A stretch of 64,000 nucleotides of DNA, taken from Ehretia macrophylla (taxonomy: Eukaryota > Streptophyta > Magnoliopsida > Boraginales > Ehretiaceae). The stretch covers positions 11,771,001 through 11,835,000 of the forward strand of contig CM075768.1 in the NCBI GenBank assembly GCA_037974665.1, read 5' to 3'. Positions 44,170 to 55,430 of this stretch are shown here, one piece after another. Both the position numbers and the translations under genes were made by a program. Numbering within the stretch: the stretch's first letter is position 1; each line of letters starts with the position of its first letter. The notes beneath the pieces are model-generated. The model did not search any database. It saw only the letters and a list, made by a program, of their open reading frames with translations, and was not told where the DNA came from.

Positions 44170-45077
44170 GCGCCCTCGCAATTCCCTGATTACCTCGCAA
44201 ACAAGAACATGTATTGTTGCTCCATTTGGTCATACATTTCCCTAGTTGCATCCTCAACTCCATGGTTACTCCAAAGTACCTTTTCCATGGGAAGACTCTT
44301 GTTGCGCAACTCCCAATCTTGCTCATCCAGAATTTGCACGGGTCTCTCCTCATAAGACAAGTTCTCCCGAAGCTCTAGCGGTTCCGGCTCTAATATGTGA
44401 GAGGGTTTGGGAAGATACTTCCGCAACATTGAAACATGGAACACATTGTGAATATTGGAGAGATTCGAGGGTAGGTCTAACCGATATGTGAGTTTGTCAA
44501 TTCTTTCCACAATTGTAAATGGCCCAATATACCTCGAGCTTAATTTCTTACCTTTTCCATGTCTAATCAACCCTCTCCAGGGTGACAACTTCAAGAACAC
44601 CTGATCACCAACTGCAAACTCTAAGTCCCTTCTTCGCATATCGGCATAACTATTTTGTCTACTTTGAGCCGTGAGCATCCTCTTCTTAATCAACTAGACA
44701 TTCTCCATCTTCTCTATCAACTCCGGTATCAATGTAGGGTCAACGACTTTCATCTTTCCGACTTCGTCCCAATATAATGGTGACCTACACTTTCGTCCAT
44801 ACAGAGCCTCGTAGAGAGCCATGCCAATTGTTGCCTGATAACTATTATTATAAGCAAATTCTGCCAAAGGTAAATACTTCTCCCACGTACCTCCGAAATC
44901 CATCACACATGCCCTCAACATGTCCTCCAATATCTGAATAGTCCTTTCAGACTGGCCATCCGTCTGAGGGTGGTACGCTATACTGAACTTCAATTTCGTC
45001 CCCAAGGTTTCTTGAAACTTCTGCCAAAACTGAGATGTAAACCTTGGATCTCTATCAAACACAATGCTAGCTGGTAC
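44170..45077 (-). pseudogene. Tek-C integrase core end and C-terminus with chromodomain
   Basis: From the Tek-F junction at 45077 the frame continues the core: [19 protein letters not shown] with the second catalytic Asp, then [13 protein letters not shown] with the catalytic Glu, and [17 protein letters not shown]. After a TAG near 44694 comes a 167-codon block with GPFTIVERIDKLTYRLDLP, NVFHVSMLRKY and a Tekay chromodomain (ELRNKSLPMEKVLWSNHGVEDATRE), where the usual TWE is TRE. Only that stop is obvious in this stretch. The upstream half of the core is at 55036-55430. Confidence 0.85.
45073..45077. repeat. left target site of Tek-F (GGTAC)
   Basis: GGTAC precedes TGTCACGCC; the partner GGCAC follows the element at 55036-55040. 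One mismatch. The site lies in the codons for Val-Pro of the Tek-C integrase. Confidence 0.75.
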
Positions 45078-47544
45078 TGTCACGCCCCGACCCAACCCCA
45101 TGCTAAAGGTTAAGTCCGGACCCGACAAACGGACATAGTCTCCTCTGTACCGTGGACATTCTGAAAACCTGTAAGCATTCAAAGGAGCAACAAAACAACA
45201 AGAACTCCATTTCTAATTCAAAACCTAGCTTCAAGGCCATTCAAGCCTTAAGCCATACAAACAGTTTATCTACATACAAGCATCCATTCACAATAACTTT
45301 ACAAAAACCGCTTATCATACCACTCCATAATAGCATTTAAATATTCTTAGAAATTAAAGACAACCATTGCAACCCCTACAACCACACACAAGCATGCAAC
45401 AAGCTAAAGGTGAAGAGTTTAGTTTTTACATGCCATAGTACTTATCATTCACTACATTCACTTACAATTACACAAATATGTACATGACCTCGAAGGCTCC
45501 CAAAATAGAACATTATAAACAACAAACAAGGTCTTGACAACACAATAGCACGACAATCCACCTCAAGCAAGTAGGACACTGCAACTAAGGCAATTGATCA
45601 ATCTGGACCTCTTGCTCTCCACCCTCAACCAAATCAAGCAGGGGTTCAACCTCAGCGTCTCCTGAAATATGTTAGTGAGGTATAAGCAACCACTATTGCC
45701 CATGAGGGATAAGGTCCAATCGGGGCGTGCAATGCAACAGGTAAAATAATTAAGCAATAAAAGCAATTAATAGACAATAAAAATAGCCAATGACCATATA
45801 ATCAAAGGATATGATACACTTAACCCAAACACTTCAGAATTCATTTATCTTCGATCACGAACCACGAACCACGAACCACGATCACTATCCCGGCATAATC
45901 CCAATCATTCCATTGGGTGTACTCCAGATGTACCCCGATAAACCTACGACCCAACACCCCCTGGCAATCTCCGGACCAAGCGAGTGAGGGACTAGGGCAC
46001 GGAGATCGAATATCCACTAGCAAGCCCGCTGCCACCTAGCCGATATTTAACTCATCCGCCCCTGACACTATGGTTGCGCAACTACTATGCAATGCACTTA
46101 TCAATGGCAATACAATAACAATAATGGAAGCAATAACACATGGGAGGAACAACAAAGTAGGTTGTCCTCAAAATAATTAGAATAGAAGCATTAACAAGTA
46201 AACAATTAAAGGATTACAAAGGGCAATAACATAATTCACATAGAACTTTACCAAAAGCTGAAGAATGTCTTAAAAATACATTTAAACACCCAAGGAATCT
46301 TTACAAGGCCTTAGAAGGATGAGTCAAACGAATTCTTACCTTAACCTCTTTGTAACTCAAATCGTTTTCCTTCCAAACTCATGTTATTGTTCCAAATTAG
46401 TGAGTGGCCTATTCCATACTTTTAAGTAACACATTAGGCACTATTAGGAACCTCGAAGTTACCCATTTACCCACGTTTAGCACAAAAGCCCCAATTTTCC
46501 TCTTATGACTTTGTACTTCACGTACCTCAACTGGAACTCAATCGAGGGCTAGCAAAGCTTATTTAGAACCTATATAGCCTAGGAATACCAAAAGTGAAGG
46601 CCAATTCAATCCAGATTCGCGATAGCCCCGAAACCCCTTTTAAAAAGTTGCCTAATTCAAGGTTTTGTTAGGTTATGAGCAATTAAAACTTACGGAGTCT
46701 TTACACTACCCTTATTAGCACCTAAAACATTTATTTGGACCATTGAAACAAGCTTCAAGGTTCGATTTCACAAAACCCTAGAATTTTCGTCACTATTCAT
46801 GTCATACAATCAACAAATGAATTCAAATGTTTAAACTATAAAACAATAGCATAAATGTGGTCTCTACTACTTGTATACAACATACATTAGCATATTTGAG
46901 CATTGCATAAACATTCAGTAGCAAATCTACAAATTTGATAACTTGTCAATATTTTCAAATAATGCAAAAACTCATGAAATCCCTCACCAATCGTGCGTAG
47001 GAACTCGTAGGAGGCTAGTAGACACCCTAAACCACTTGCACGTAGCTTAGCTTGGCTTGGATTGAAGGTTTGATGAATCAAAAATCTTTCTTTTTCTCTT
47101 GAGCTGCTGTCGGGTTTAGGGGGGGACTGTTTCAGCTTTTTTTTTTTGCGCTATGTTATGAGTTGTTATGTGTAAATGTGAGTATATACTTAGTGAGGTG
47201 TTAGGTTAGGTGCATATGTTGACTACTAAATTAAGTTTAGATACCTAAAAACAAGTCCTAAGATGCAATTATGTGCTAGCTAATCAAATTATAAAGTTTA
47301 ACTACGTAACACTATTTATTAGTTCGGTAAAACATTTTCTAAACGGATGCTCCTATCGCTTTTAGCTCAAATGCACATTTTTCTCATTCCTAAAACAATT
47401 AATATGATTTAAAAAAATTGCTAATTCGAAGAAAATAAATAGTTGAAAAACATGATGAATAATGATCATGTAAAGCAGTAAGTAAAGCACAATAAAAATG
47501 CGCAAATAGTGAATGCAACAGTAGCTAAGTTCTCAGGCGTCACA
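45078..47544 (-). repeat. Tek-F 3' LTR
   Basis: 2467 bp with plus-strand ends TGTCACGCCCCGACCC and AGGCGTCACA. It aligns throughout with 52552-55035. Short ORFs inside occur at the same places in both LTRs and are not genes. Confidence 0.9.
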
Positions 47545-47560
47545 CCTTCTCCCCCTTAAA
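47545..47560 (-). other. Tek-F polypurine tract
   Basis: Minus strand TTTAAGGGGGAGAAGG abuts the 3' LTR. Confidence 0.8.
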
Positions 47561-47564
47561 CTAA

Positions 47565-48150
47565 TTGCGTCCATGCAATTCTTACATGATTCGGCGAACA
47601 ACTCGGGATAGCGATCTCGCATCTGATCCTCTCTCTCCCATGTGGGATCCTCCAACCCGTGATGATCCCACAAAATCTTTACCATCGGAATGCTTTTAGT
47701 TCTCAGCACCTGAACCTTCTAATCTACAACCCGTAGTGGTTTCTCTGTATAAGTCAAAGTCTCACTGTTCTCTAACGGCTCTGGCTCAAGAACATGAGAA
47801 GGATCCGGCTGATACTTCCGAAGCATAGACACATGGAAGACATCATAAATTCTGCCCAAGCTAGGAGGTAAAGCTAATCTGTAAGCTAATGCACTGACTG
47901 TTTTAGTTATTTCAAATGGTCCCACATATCTTGAGCTGAGCTTACCCCATTTTCTGTTCCGAATCAAACCTTTACGAGGATAGATTTTCAGGAATACCCG
48001 ATCACCCACGATAAATTTCAAATCACGTCGACGTCTATCTACATAGCTCTTTTGCCGACCCTGTGTTGTAATCATTCTCTTTTTAATAAGTTGTACATTA
48101 TCAATCATTTTGTTCATCTCATACAACAAAGTAGGTTCAACAGTTTTCAT
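47565..48150 (-). pseudogene. Tek-F integrase C-terminus with chromodomain
   Basis: The open block 48150-47719 has MIDNVQLIKKRMITTQGRQ, VGDRVFLKIYPRKG, the GPF module (RYVGPFEITKTVSALAYRLAL) and DVFHVSMLRKYQPDPSHV. After a TAG the chromodomain continues in frame (KVQVLRTKSIPMVKILWDHHGLEDPTWE) to the end of the ORF near the PPT. The stop before the chromodomain would remove it. Confidence 0.8.
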
Positions 48151-48978
48151 CTCACCAACCTCATCCTAATAATGAGGGGATATGCATTTATGCCCATAAA
48201 GTGCCTCATACGATGCGATGCCAATAGTAGCTTGGTAACTATTGTTATAGGCGAACTCTGTGAGTGGAAAATACTTCTCCTAACTCTTTTCGAAGTCCAT
48301 AATACAAGCTCATAACATGTCCTCGATTATCAGGATAGTTCTCTCAGATTGACCGTCCGTCTGAGGGTGATAAAAAGTACTGAAGCTCAAAGTTGTATCC
48401 AAAGCTTTCTGGATCTTTTGCCAGAGCTGAGATGTGAACTGGGATCTCTATCTGACACAATATTCCTTAGAATCCCATGAAGTCTGCAATATTCTCAACA
48501 TATAACTCAGCTAGCTTGTCAAGAGAATTAGTTTTCTTTGTGACAATGAAATGAGAAGTCTTAGTCAATCTATCAACAACGACCCAGACTGAGTCATTAC
48601 CCTTCGAAGACCTCGGCAAGTCGAACACAAAATCCATAGTAATGTGGTCCCATTTTCACTCTGGAATAGCCAAAGGTTGTAACAACCCTGTAGGTCTCTG
48701 ATGCTCAGTTTTTACCTTCTGACATGTAAGCATCTAGTAACATAATCAGCAATTTCTCTCTTCACGTTGTTCCACCAGCAGTTCTGTTTCAAATATCTGT
48801 ACATCTTTGTACTGACTGGATGGATAGTATATCTAGAACTGTAAGCCTCTGCAAGTATTTCTTTTTTTAAGGCTGGTTCATTCGGAATATAAATTCTGCC
48901 CTTGAACTTAAGAATACCATCATCGTACAGTTTGAAATCTGACTCTCCCCCTTTAGACTTTTCTAGGATTTTCAACAA
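48151..48978 (-). pseudogene. Tek-F integrase zinc finger and core
   Basis: The block 48978-48712 gives LKEILAEAYSSRYTIHPVSTKMYRYL and a zinc finger ending CLHVRR, where the usual CLTCQRVK is altered. Downstream the core is read only in broken pieces: the MDFV region around 48630, the DRD region around 48450 and the [11 protein letters not shown] region around 48350. Several stops and small indels interrupt it. Confidence 0.75.
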
Positions 48979-49139
48979 GTGAGGATCAATTTGCTGAGCT
49001 TCTCTAATCCTGGATAATCAAATAGATTGAATCTGCAAACTTGCACATTGAATACTAGAATTCGAAGTCTTAGGCTTCCATAAGCATAGTTCTTCCATGA
49101 ATTCCCATTTTTTGATAATCAAGCTAGCAATAGTAGTCT

Positions 49140-49700
49140 TTCGACTCAAAGCATCAGCAACATTATTGGCCTTACCAGGGAGATAATTAATAGTGCAATT
49201 ATAATCCTCAAGTAACTCTAGTCAATGCCTCTGCCTCATGTTCAACTCTTTTTTTGAAAACAGATATTTCAGGCTCTTGTGATATGTAAAGATTTCAAAC
49301 TTGTTGCCCTAGAGATAATGACGCCATTTCTTTAATGCAAGAATAATAGCTGCGAGCTCAAGATCGTGCGTCGGATAGTTAAGTTCATAAGGTTTCAGTT
49401 TCCTGGAGGCATATGCAATAACCTTTCCATTCTGCATCAATACACATCCCAAACCCTCCTTAGAAGTATCACTATAAATCACTAGATTATCAGAACCCTC
49501 AGGCAAAGCAAGAATAAGAGCTGTAGTTAACCTTTTCTTCAATTCTTGGAAGCTAGCCTCACATTTATCATTCCAGTCAAACACCGTCTTTTTCTGAGTA
49601 AGCTGAGTCAAGGGCCCGACAATTTTAGAGAAGTCCTTGACAAATCTCCGATAATACCCTGCTAAGCCAAGAAAACTACGGATCTCTGTAACAGTTTCAG
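49140..49700 (-). pseudogene. Tek-F RNase H
   Basis: The pieces contain [40 protein letters not shown] (first RNase H Asp), [25 protein letters not shown] and the closing KANNVADALSRK-type sequence near 49150. A TGA after LAWK (49702-49704) separates it from RT, where relatives have Arg. This region is what Tek-B lost at its Athila junction. Confidence 0.8.
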
Positions 49701-49701
49701 G

Positions 49702-50700
49702 TCATTTCCAAGCTAATACAACCTTAATCTTCGAGGGATCAACAAAAATACCATCTTGTGAGATAATATGGCTGAGAAAAGCAACTTGCTTTAGCCAAAA
49801 TTCACATTTGTTGAACTTTGCGAATAGTTGATACTCTTGAAGAGTCTGCAATACAATCCTGAGATGTTGTTCATGCTCCGCCTCAGATTTAGAATATACA
49901 AGAATATCATCAATGAAAATAACCACAAATTGGTCCAGATAAGGACGGAATACCCTCTGCATTAAATCTATGAATACGGCAAGAGCATTAGTCAAACCAA
50001 ACAGTAGAACCACAAATTTATAATGACCACAACGAGTTCTGAAAGCAGTTTTAGGCACATCATCTTTCTTAATCCTCAATTGATAATAACCCTGCCTCAT
50101 ATCAAATTTAAAAAATACCCTAGCGCCTTGCAACTGATCAAATAACTCCTCAATTAAAGGTAGTTGATATTTGTTTCTAACAGTCACTTGATTGAGACCC
50201 CGATAATCAATGCATAAGCGAAGAGATCCGTCCTTCTTATTAACAAATAGAACTGGTGCACCCCAAGGTGAAGAACTCGGCTGAATGAATCCCTTCTCAA
50301 GCAAGCCCTGCAATTGAACTTTCAATTCTTGCAATTCGGGTGAAGCCATTCTATACGGAGTCCTAGAGATAGGTGTTGTTCCCGGTAATAAGTCAATCAT
50401 GAACTCTATCTCTCTATCAAGTGGTAACCTAGGTAATTCCTTAGGAAAAATCCCTGGAAACTCTCTTACAATAGGCACATCATTTAGTTTTAGCTTATCC
50501 GTAGGTTGATTAATCAAATAGGCCAAATAAGCATTACAACCTTTACTCAGTATTTTAGTCGCCTTAATAGAAGAAATTATACGAGTACCCGTAGACTTAC
50601 GACTACTGACAATCTCAATTACAGGTTGATTAAGAATTTCTAGCTTCACAATTTTTCTTCTACAATCTAGATAAGCATAATATTTACTCAACCAGTCCAT
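49702..50700 (-). pseudogene. Tek-F reverse transcriptase
   Basis: A 332-codon open stretch. It shows [72 protein letters not shown] and the active site [13 protein letters not shown] with both Asp residues. This is the best-preserved Tekay RT in the window. It stops at TGA 49702-49704. Reverse transcriptase copies the element RNA into DNA inside the virus-like particle. Confidence 0.85.
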
Positions 50701-50738
50701 ACCCTAAATTATTTCAAAGTCCTTAAAAGGTAAGATAA

Positions 50739-51155
50739 TCAAATCAACAAGAAAGACTTGACCCCAATACATAATTCACAGGTTTTACACCCAGATTCAT
50801 TAGAAATTTTAATGCCCACAGGTGAACCTACCTCTATCTTATAAGACAACTTATCAATTTTCAATGCAGTAGATTGAGCGCACATAAGTGTGATAAATGA
50901 GTGTGTAGCCCCAGTATCAATTACAACTGTAATTGATTTATTATTGAGAAGAAAAATACCTTCAACAATTGTCATCGTATCAAGAAGCTCCTCTGCATCT
51001 AGAGCAAATACTCGGGCTTGCCCCCGTGGTGCTGATGCTGCAGCTGGTGCCCTGGTCTGAGAACTCTGACCAGATGTCTGACCTCTGGTGTTCTTGAATT
51101 TCAAACAGTTCTTGACCCTATGCTGGTCACTCCCACAGCCGGTACACCTATTCAA
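50739..51155 (-). pseudogene. Tek-F second zinc knuckle and protease
   Basis: CTGCGSDQHRVKNC is the zinc knuckle. A Thr/Ala/Gln-rich linker leads to ARVFALDAEELLDTMTIVEG and the protease active site VVIDTGATHSFI, intact. The frame ends near 50739 and a shift carries it into the RT frame (50700), so protease and RT cannot be made as one chain here. Confidence 0.8.
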
Positions 51156-52179
51156 TTTCTTCCAGTAGTTCTCCTTAGTATGGCCCTGACGTTGACAGAA
51201 GCTGTACTGTTGGTGACGTCTTGCAACAGTGCTTCCTGAAGGAGCTCTGTAAAAAGAGGTAGCTAAACTACCTTGCTGAGATCGTGCTACAACTGGAGGA
51301 GACTGCCCCTGATTCTGACTCTGAACTGGTCGTGCCTGAGTCTGAGTAGGCCCGGTGTAGCTTTGAGTTTGCCTCAGCTGCTGACTCTGACCAACTGAAA
51401 CAGCCTGCCTCTAAAATCCCTGACTCTGAGTCTGGTGTGGCCGTAAACTCGACTGGCTCGGTTCTCCAAACAGGTCTGCTTTGCATTTCTCATACCTGGC
51501 AGCTATCCTGACAGTTGATGCATAGGAAAGATAGTCTTGAGTGGACATATTCAATGAAATATCGGGCCTCAACCCCATAACAAATCTCTGGATTCTTTTG
51601 ATCTCTGGCTGCACCAATGCAGGCACATAGCGGGATAAGCGAGTGAATGCAGCATCATACTGATCAACGGTTATGTTGCCCTGTTTCAAATTAATGAACT
51701 CCTGCTCCCGTCTTTCAATAGCCATTTCAGTACTGTACTTCTCACAGAATTCTCTAACAAACTCATCTTAAGTCCGAGGTACTACCTCCGTCTCCCACTT
51801 GGATTTTACGGTGTGCCACCACTTCTCGGCATCTCCCTTGAGCAAAAATTCAGCACATGCAACCCGCCTCGCATTAGAGTACTCGAGGCTTGTAAGAATC
51901 TTCTCTTCTTTGTTCAACCACTATTCAGCCTGCATATCATCTGGCTCCCCCAAAGAAACTAGATGGTCCACAGTGCAGAAATTTTTCAAGGTAGTTACTA
52001 CTACTGCCTTCTGCTCTAGTTTGACCCTGAACCGGATTGCCCGCAGGGACATTTCCTCCCTGTCTCTGAAGTACTTGAGCAATCTGCCATATAGCGGCGG
52101 TTAACTATGCATTAATTGTCCACTGGTCAACCTCTTCTTCTTCAATATTCTGATTTATGTTCTGCTGATGAGGCCCCAT
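51156..52179 (-). pseudogene. Tek-F gag
   Basis: The ATG at 52179-52177 opens MGPHQQNINQNIEEEEVDQW. The capsid follows with LLKGDAEKWWHTVKSKWETE and YDAAFTRLSRYVPALVQPE, the Tekay gag pattern. Stops (for example near 52106 and 51768) and at least two frameshifts break it. A Gln-rich region with another decayed CCHC knuckle near 51190 (SFCQRQGHTKENYW, last Cys changed to Tyr) precedes the block at 51155. Confidence 0.75.
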
Positions 52180-52533
52180 CTCGGATAGTTAGAATGCAAA
52201 GTGTTATGACAAGTATATGTATAGTTTACAAGTAAAACACATAAGAAGAAGTTCAAATAAATCCACATAAAGTCACATATAAGATCATACGAATATTGAT
52301 ATACAAGAGATACATATAGGTCATTTAAGTACACTTTACAATCTAGACTTTCTACGTTCATACAGTATCTCTTAAAAGACCTTCCATATTTCCATTTCCA
52401 TGCTAGCATGTTCATTACCAGTTCAATTTTCACTTAGTCAATCAAAGAGTCACTGATTCATGCAATCACACAGTCACACAATAGACCTCCACCCACAGAC
52501 CGAGAAACTTATCCCGGCTTATGCATTCTAATA

Positions 52534-52545
52534 GCTCTGATACCA
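52534..52545 (-). other. Tek-F primer binding site (tRNA-iMet)
   Basis: Minus strand TGGTATCAGAGC, six bases inside the 5' LTR, as in Tek-B. Confidence 0.9.
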
Positions 52546-52551
52546 CCTAAA

Positions 52552-55035
52552 TGTCACGCCCCGACCCAACCCCACGCTAAAGGTTAAATCCGGACCCAAC
52601 AAACGAACAGAGTCTCCTCTGTACCATGGACATTCTGAAAACCTGTAAGCATTCATATAAGCAACAGAACAACAAGGACTCCATTTCTAATTCAAAACCT
52701 AGCTTCAAGGCCATCCAAGCCTTAAGCCATACAAACAGTTTATCTACATACAAGCATGCATTCACAATAACTTGTTTACAAAAACCGCTTATCATACCAC
52801 TCCATGATAACATTTAAACATTCTTAGAAATTAAAGACAACCATTGCAACCCCTACAACCACACATAAGCATACAACAAGCTAAATGTGATGAGTTTAGT
52901 TTTTACATCCCATAGTACTTACTACATTCACTTACAACTACACAAATATGTACATGAGCTCGAAGGCTCCTAAAATAGAACATTATAAACAACAAACAAG
53001 GTATTGACAACACAACAGTGCGACAATCCACCTCAAGCAAGTAGGACACTACAACTAAGGCAACTGATGAATCTGGACCTCCTGCTCTCCACCCTCAACC
53101 AAATCAAACACGGGTTCAACCTCAGCGTCTCTTGAAACATGTTAACGAGGTATGAGCAACCACTATTACCCAATGAGGGATAAGGTCCAACCAGGACGTG
53201 CAATGCAATAGGTAAAATAATTAAGCAATTAAGCAATTAAAAGACAATAAAAATAGCCAATGACCACATAATCAAAGGATACGATACACTTAACCTAAAC
53301 ACTCCAGAATTCGTTTATCTTCAATTATGAACCAAGCACCACGAACCACGAACCACGATCAATGTGCCGGCATAATCCCAATCACTCTAGTGGGTGTACT
53401 CTAGATGTACCCCGATAAACCTACGACCCAACACCCCCTGGCAATATTCGGACTAGGCGAGTAAGGGACTAAGGCACGGAGATCGAATATCCACTGGCAA
53501 ACCCGCTGCCGCCCAACCGATATTCAACTCATCCACCCCTGACACTATAGTTGCACAACCACTATGCAATGCACTTATCAATGGCAATACAATAACAATA
53601 ATGGAAGCAATAACACGTGGGAGGAACAACAAAGTAGGTTGTCCTCAAAATAATTTGAATAGAAGCATTAACAAGTAAACAATTAAAGGATTACAAAGGG
53701 AAATAACATAATTCACATAGAACTTTACCAAAAGCTCAAGAATGTCTTAAAAACACATTTAAACACCCAAGGAATCTTTACAAGGCCTTAGAAGCATGAG
53801 TCAAACGAATTCTTACCTTAACCCCTTTGTAACTCAAACCGTTTTCCTTCCAAACTCATGTTATTGTTCCAGATTAGTGATTGGCCTATTCCATACTTTT
53901 AAGTAACCCATTAGGCACCATTAGGACCCTCGAAGTTAACCATTTACCCGCGTTTAACACAAAAGCTCCAATTTTTATCTTATGACTTTGTACTACACGT
54001 ACCTCAACCGGGACTCAATCGAGGGCTAGCAAAGCTTATTTAGAGCCTATATAGCCTAGAAATACCAAAAGTGAAGGCCAATTCAACCCGAATTCACGAT
54101 AGCCCTGAAACCCCTTTTAAAAAGTCGCTTAATTCAAGGTTTTGTTAGGTTACGAGCAATTAAAACTTACGGAGTCTTTACACTACCCTCATTAGCACCT
54201 AAAACATCTATTTGGACCATTGAAACAAGCTTCAAGGTTCGATTTCACAAAACCCTACAATTCTCGTCACTATTCATGCCATACAATTAATGAATGAATT
54301 CAACCATTTAAACTTCAAAAAAATAGCATAAATGTGGTCTCTACTACTTGTATACAACATACACTAGCATATTTGAGCGTTCCATAAACATTTAATAGCA
54401 AATCTACAAATATGATAACTTGTCAACATTTTCAAATAATGCAAAAACTCATGAAATCCCTCACCAATCATGCGTAGGAACTCGTATGAGGCTAGTAGAC
54501 ACCCTAAACCACTTGTACCTAGCCTAGCTTGGCTTGGATTTAAGTTTTGATGAAGCAAAAATCTTTCTTTTTCTCTTGAGCTGCTGTCGGGTTTGGGCGG
54601 GGGACTGTTTCAGCTTTTTTTTTTGTGCTATGTTATGAGTTGTTATGTGTAAATGTGAGTCTATACTTAGTGAGGTGTTAGGTTAGGTGCATATGTTGAC
54701 TACTAAATTAAGTTTAGATAGCTAAAAATAAGTCCTAAGGTGCAATTATGTGCTAGCTAATCAAATTATAAAGTTTAACTACGTAACACTATTCATTAGT
54801 TCGGTAAAATATTTTATAAACAGATGCTCCTATCGATTTTAGCTCAAATGCACATTTTTCTCATTCCTAAAACAATTAATATGATTTAAGAAAATTGCTA
54901 ATTCGAAGAAAAAATAAATAGTTGAAAAATGTGATGAATAGTGATCATATAAGGCAGTAAGTAAAGCACAGTAAAAATGCGCAAATAGTGGATGCAACAG
55001 TAGTTAAATGTACGGCTAAGTTCTCGGGCGTCACA
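52552..55035 (-). repeat. Tek-F 5' LTR
   Basis: 2484 bp, plus-strand ends TGTCACGCCCCGACCC and GGGCGTCACA. It pairs with 45078-47544. Confidence 0.9.
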
Positions 55036-55430
55036 GGCACACCATGTAATTTCACAATATTAGCCACATACAACTTGGCTAATTTCCTGAGGCTATCCAT
55101 CTTATTCATCGCAATGAAATGAGCGGCCTTCGTCAATCTATCCACAATGACCCATACTGCATCATTTCCCCAAGGAGATCTCGACAACTCCATAACAAAG
55201 TCCATGGTCACAGGCTCCCATTTCCACTACAGAATCTCCAAAGGTTGGAGAAGCCCTGTAGGTCTATGATGTTCTGCCTTCACCCGTTGATATGTTAAGA
55301 AGCGAGACACAAACTCTGCAATCTCCTGCTTCATATTGTTCTACCAATAGTGTTGCCTTAGGTCTCGATACATCTTTGTACCTCCTGAGTGAATGGTGTA
55401 CCTAGATAGATGAGCTTCTTTAAGCACCTT
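55036..55430 (-). pseudogene. Tek-C integrase, upstream half of the core
   Basis: The minus strand reads KVLKEAHLSRYTIHSGGTKMYRDL from the Ath-3 junction. It passes through a damaged zinc finger (stop in the [12 protein letters not shown] region, then [15 protein letters not shown]), the first catalytic Asp (VTMDFV) and VDRLTKAAHFIAMNKMDSL, and reaches KLHGVP at the Tek-F junction. It continues at 45077. The Ath-3 insertion separates it from its own RNase H. Confidence 0.85.

Larger units (their letters stand above)
45078..55035 (-). mobile_element. Tekay chromovirus Tek-F, full length, inserted in Tek-C integrase
   Basis: LTRs at 45078-47544 and 52552-55035, PBS at 52534-52545, PPT at 47545-47560 and a full set of gag-pol domains on the minus strand. 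The duplicated target is GGTAC/GGCAC. The first 79 LTR bases differ at 6 positions by hand count. Tek-C integrase sequence stops at one side (KLHGVP) and resumes at the other (PASIVFDRD), which proves the nesting. Gag is shifted and RT-integrase carry stops, but protease and RT active sites are intact. Confidence 0.9.
19404..55430 (-). mobile_element. Tekay chromovirus Tek-C, split by Tek-B, Tek-F and Ath-3
   Basis: On the minus strand its integrase (55430-55036, continued at 45077-44170) is followed by a PPT (44160-44148) and a 3' LTR. That LTR runs from 44147 to 43230, is interrupted by Tek-B (20811-43229), and resumes at 20810 to end at 19404 with GGCGTGACA. Tek-F interrupts the integrase at 45078-55035. 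Ath-3 interrupts it again at 55431, so the RT, protease, gag and 5' LTR lie outside the window. With the insertions removed, about 2.3 kb of LTR and 1.3 kb of pol are visible. Confidence 0.8.

Noticed and set aside
45152..45340. 62-codon frame found again at 52626-52817
   Set aside because: It appears twice only because it lies in both LTRs of Tek-F; no known protein features.
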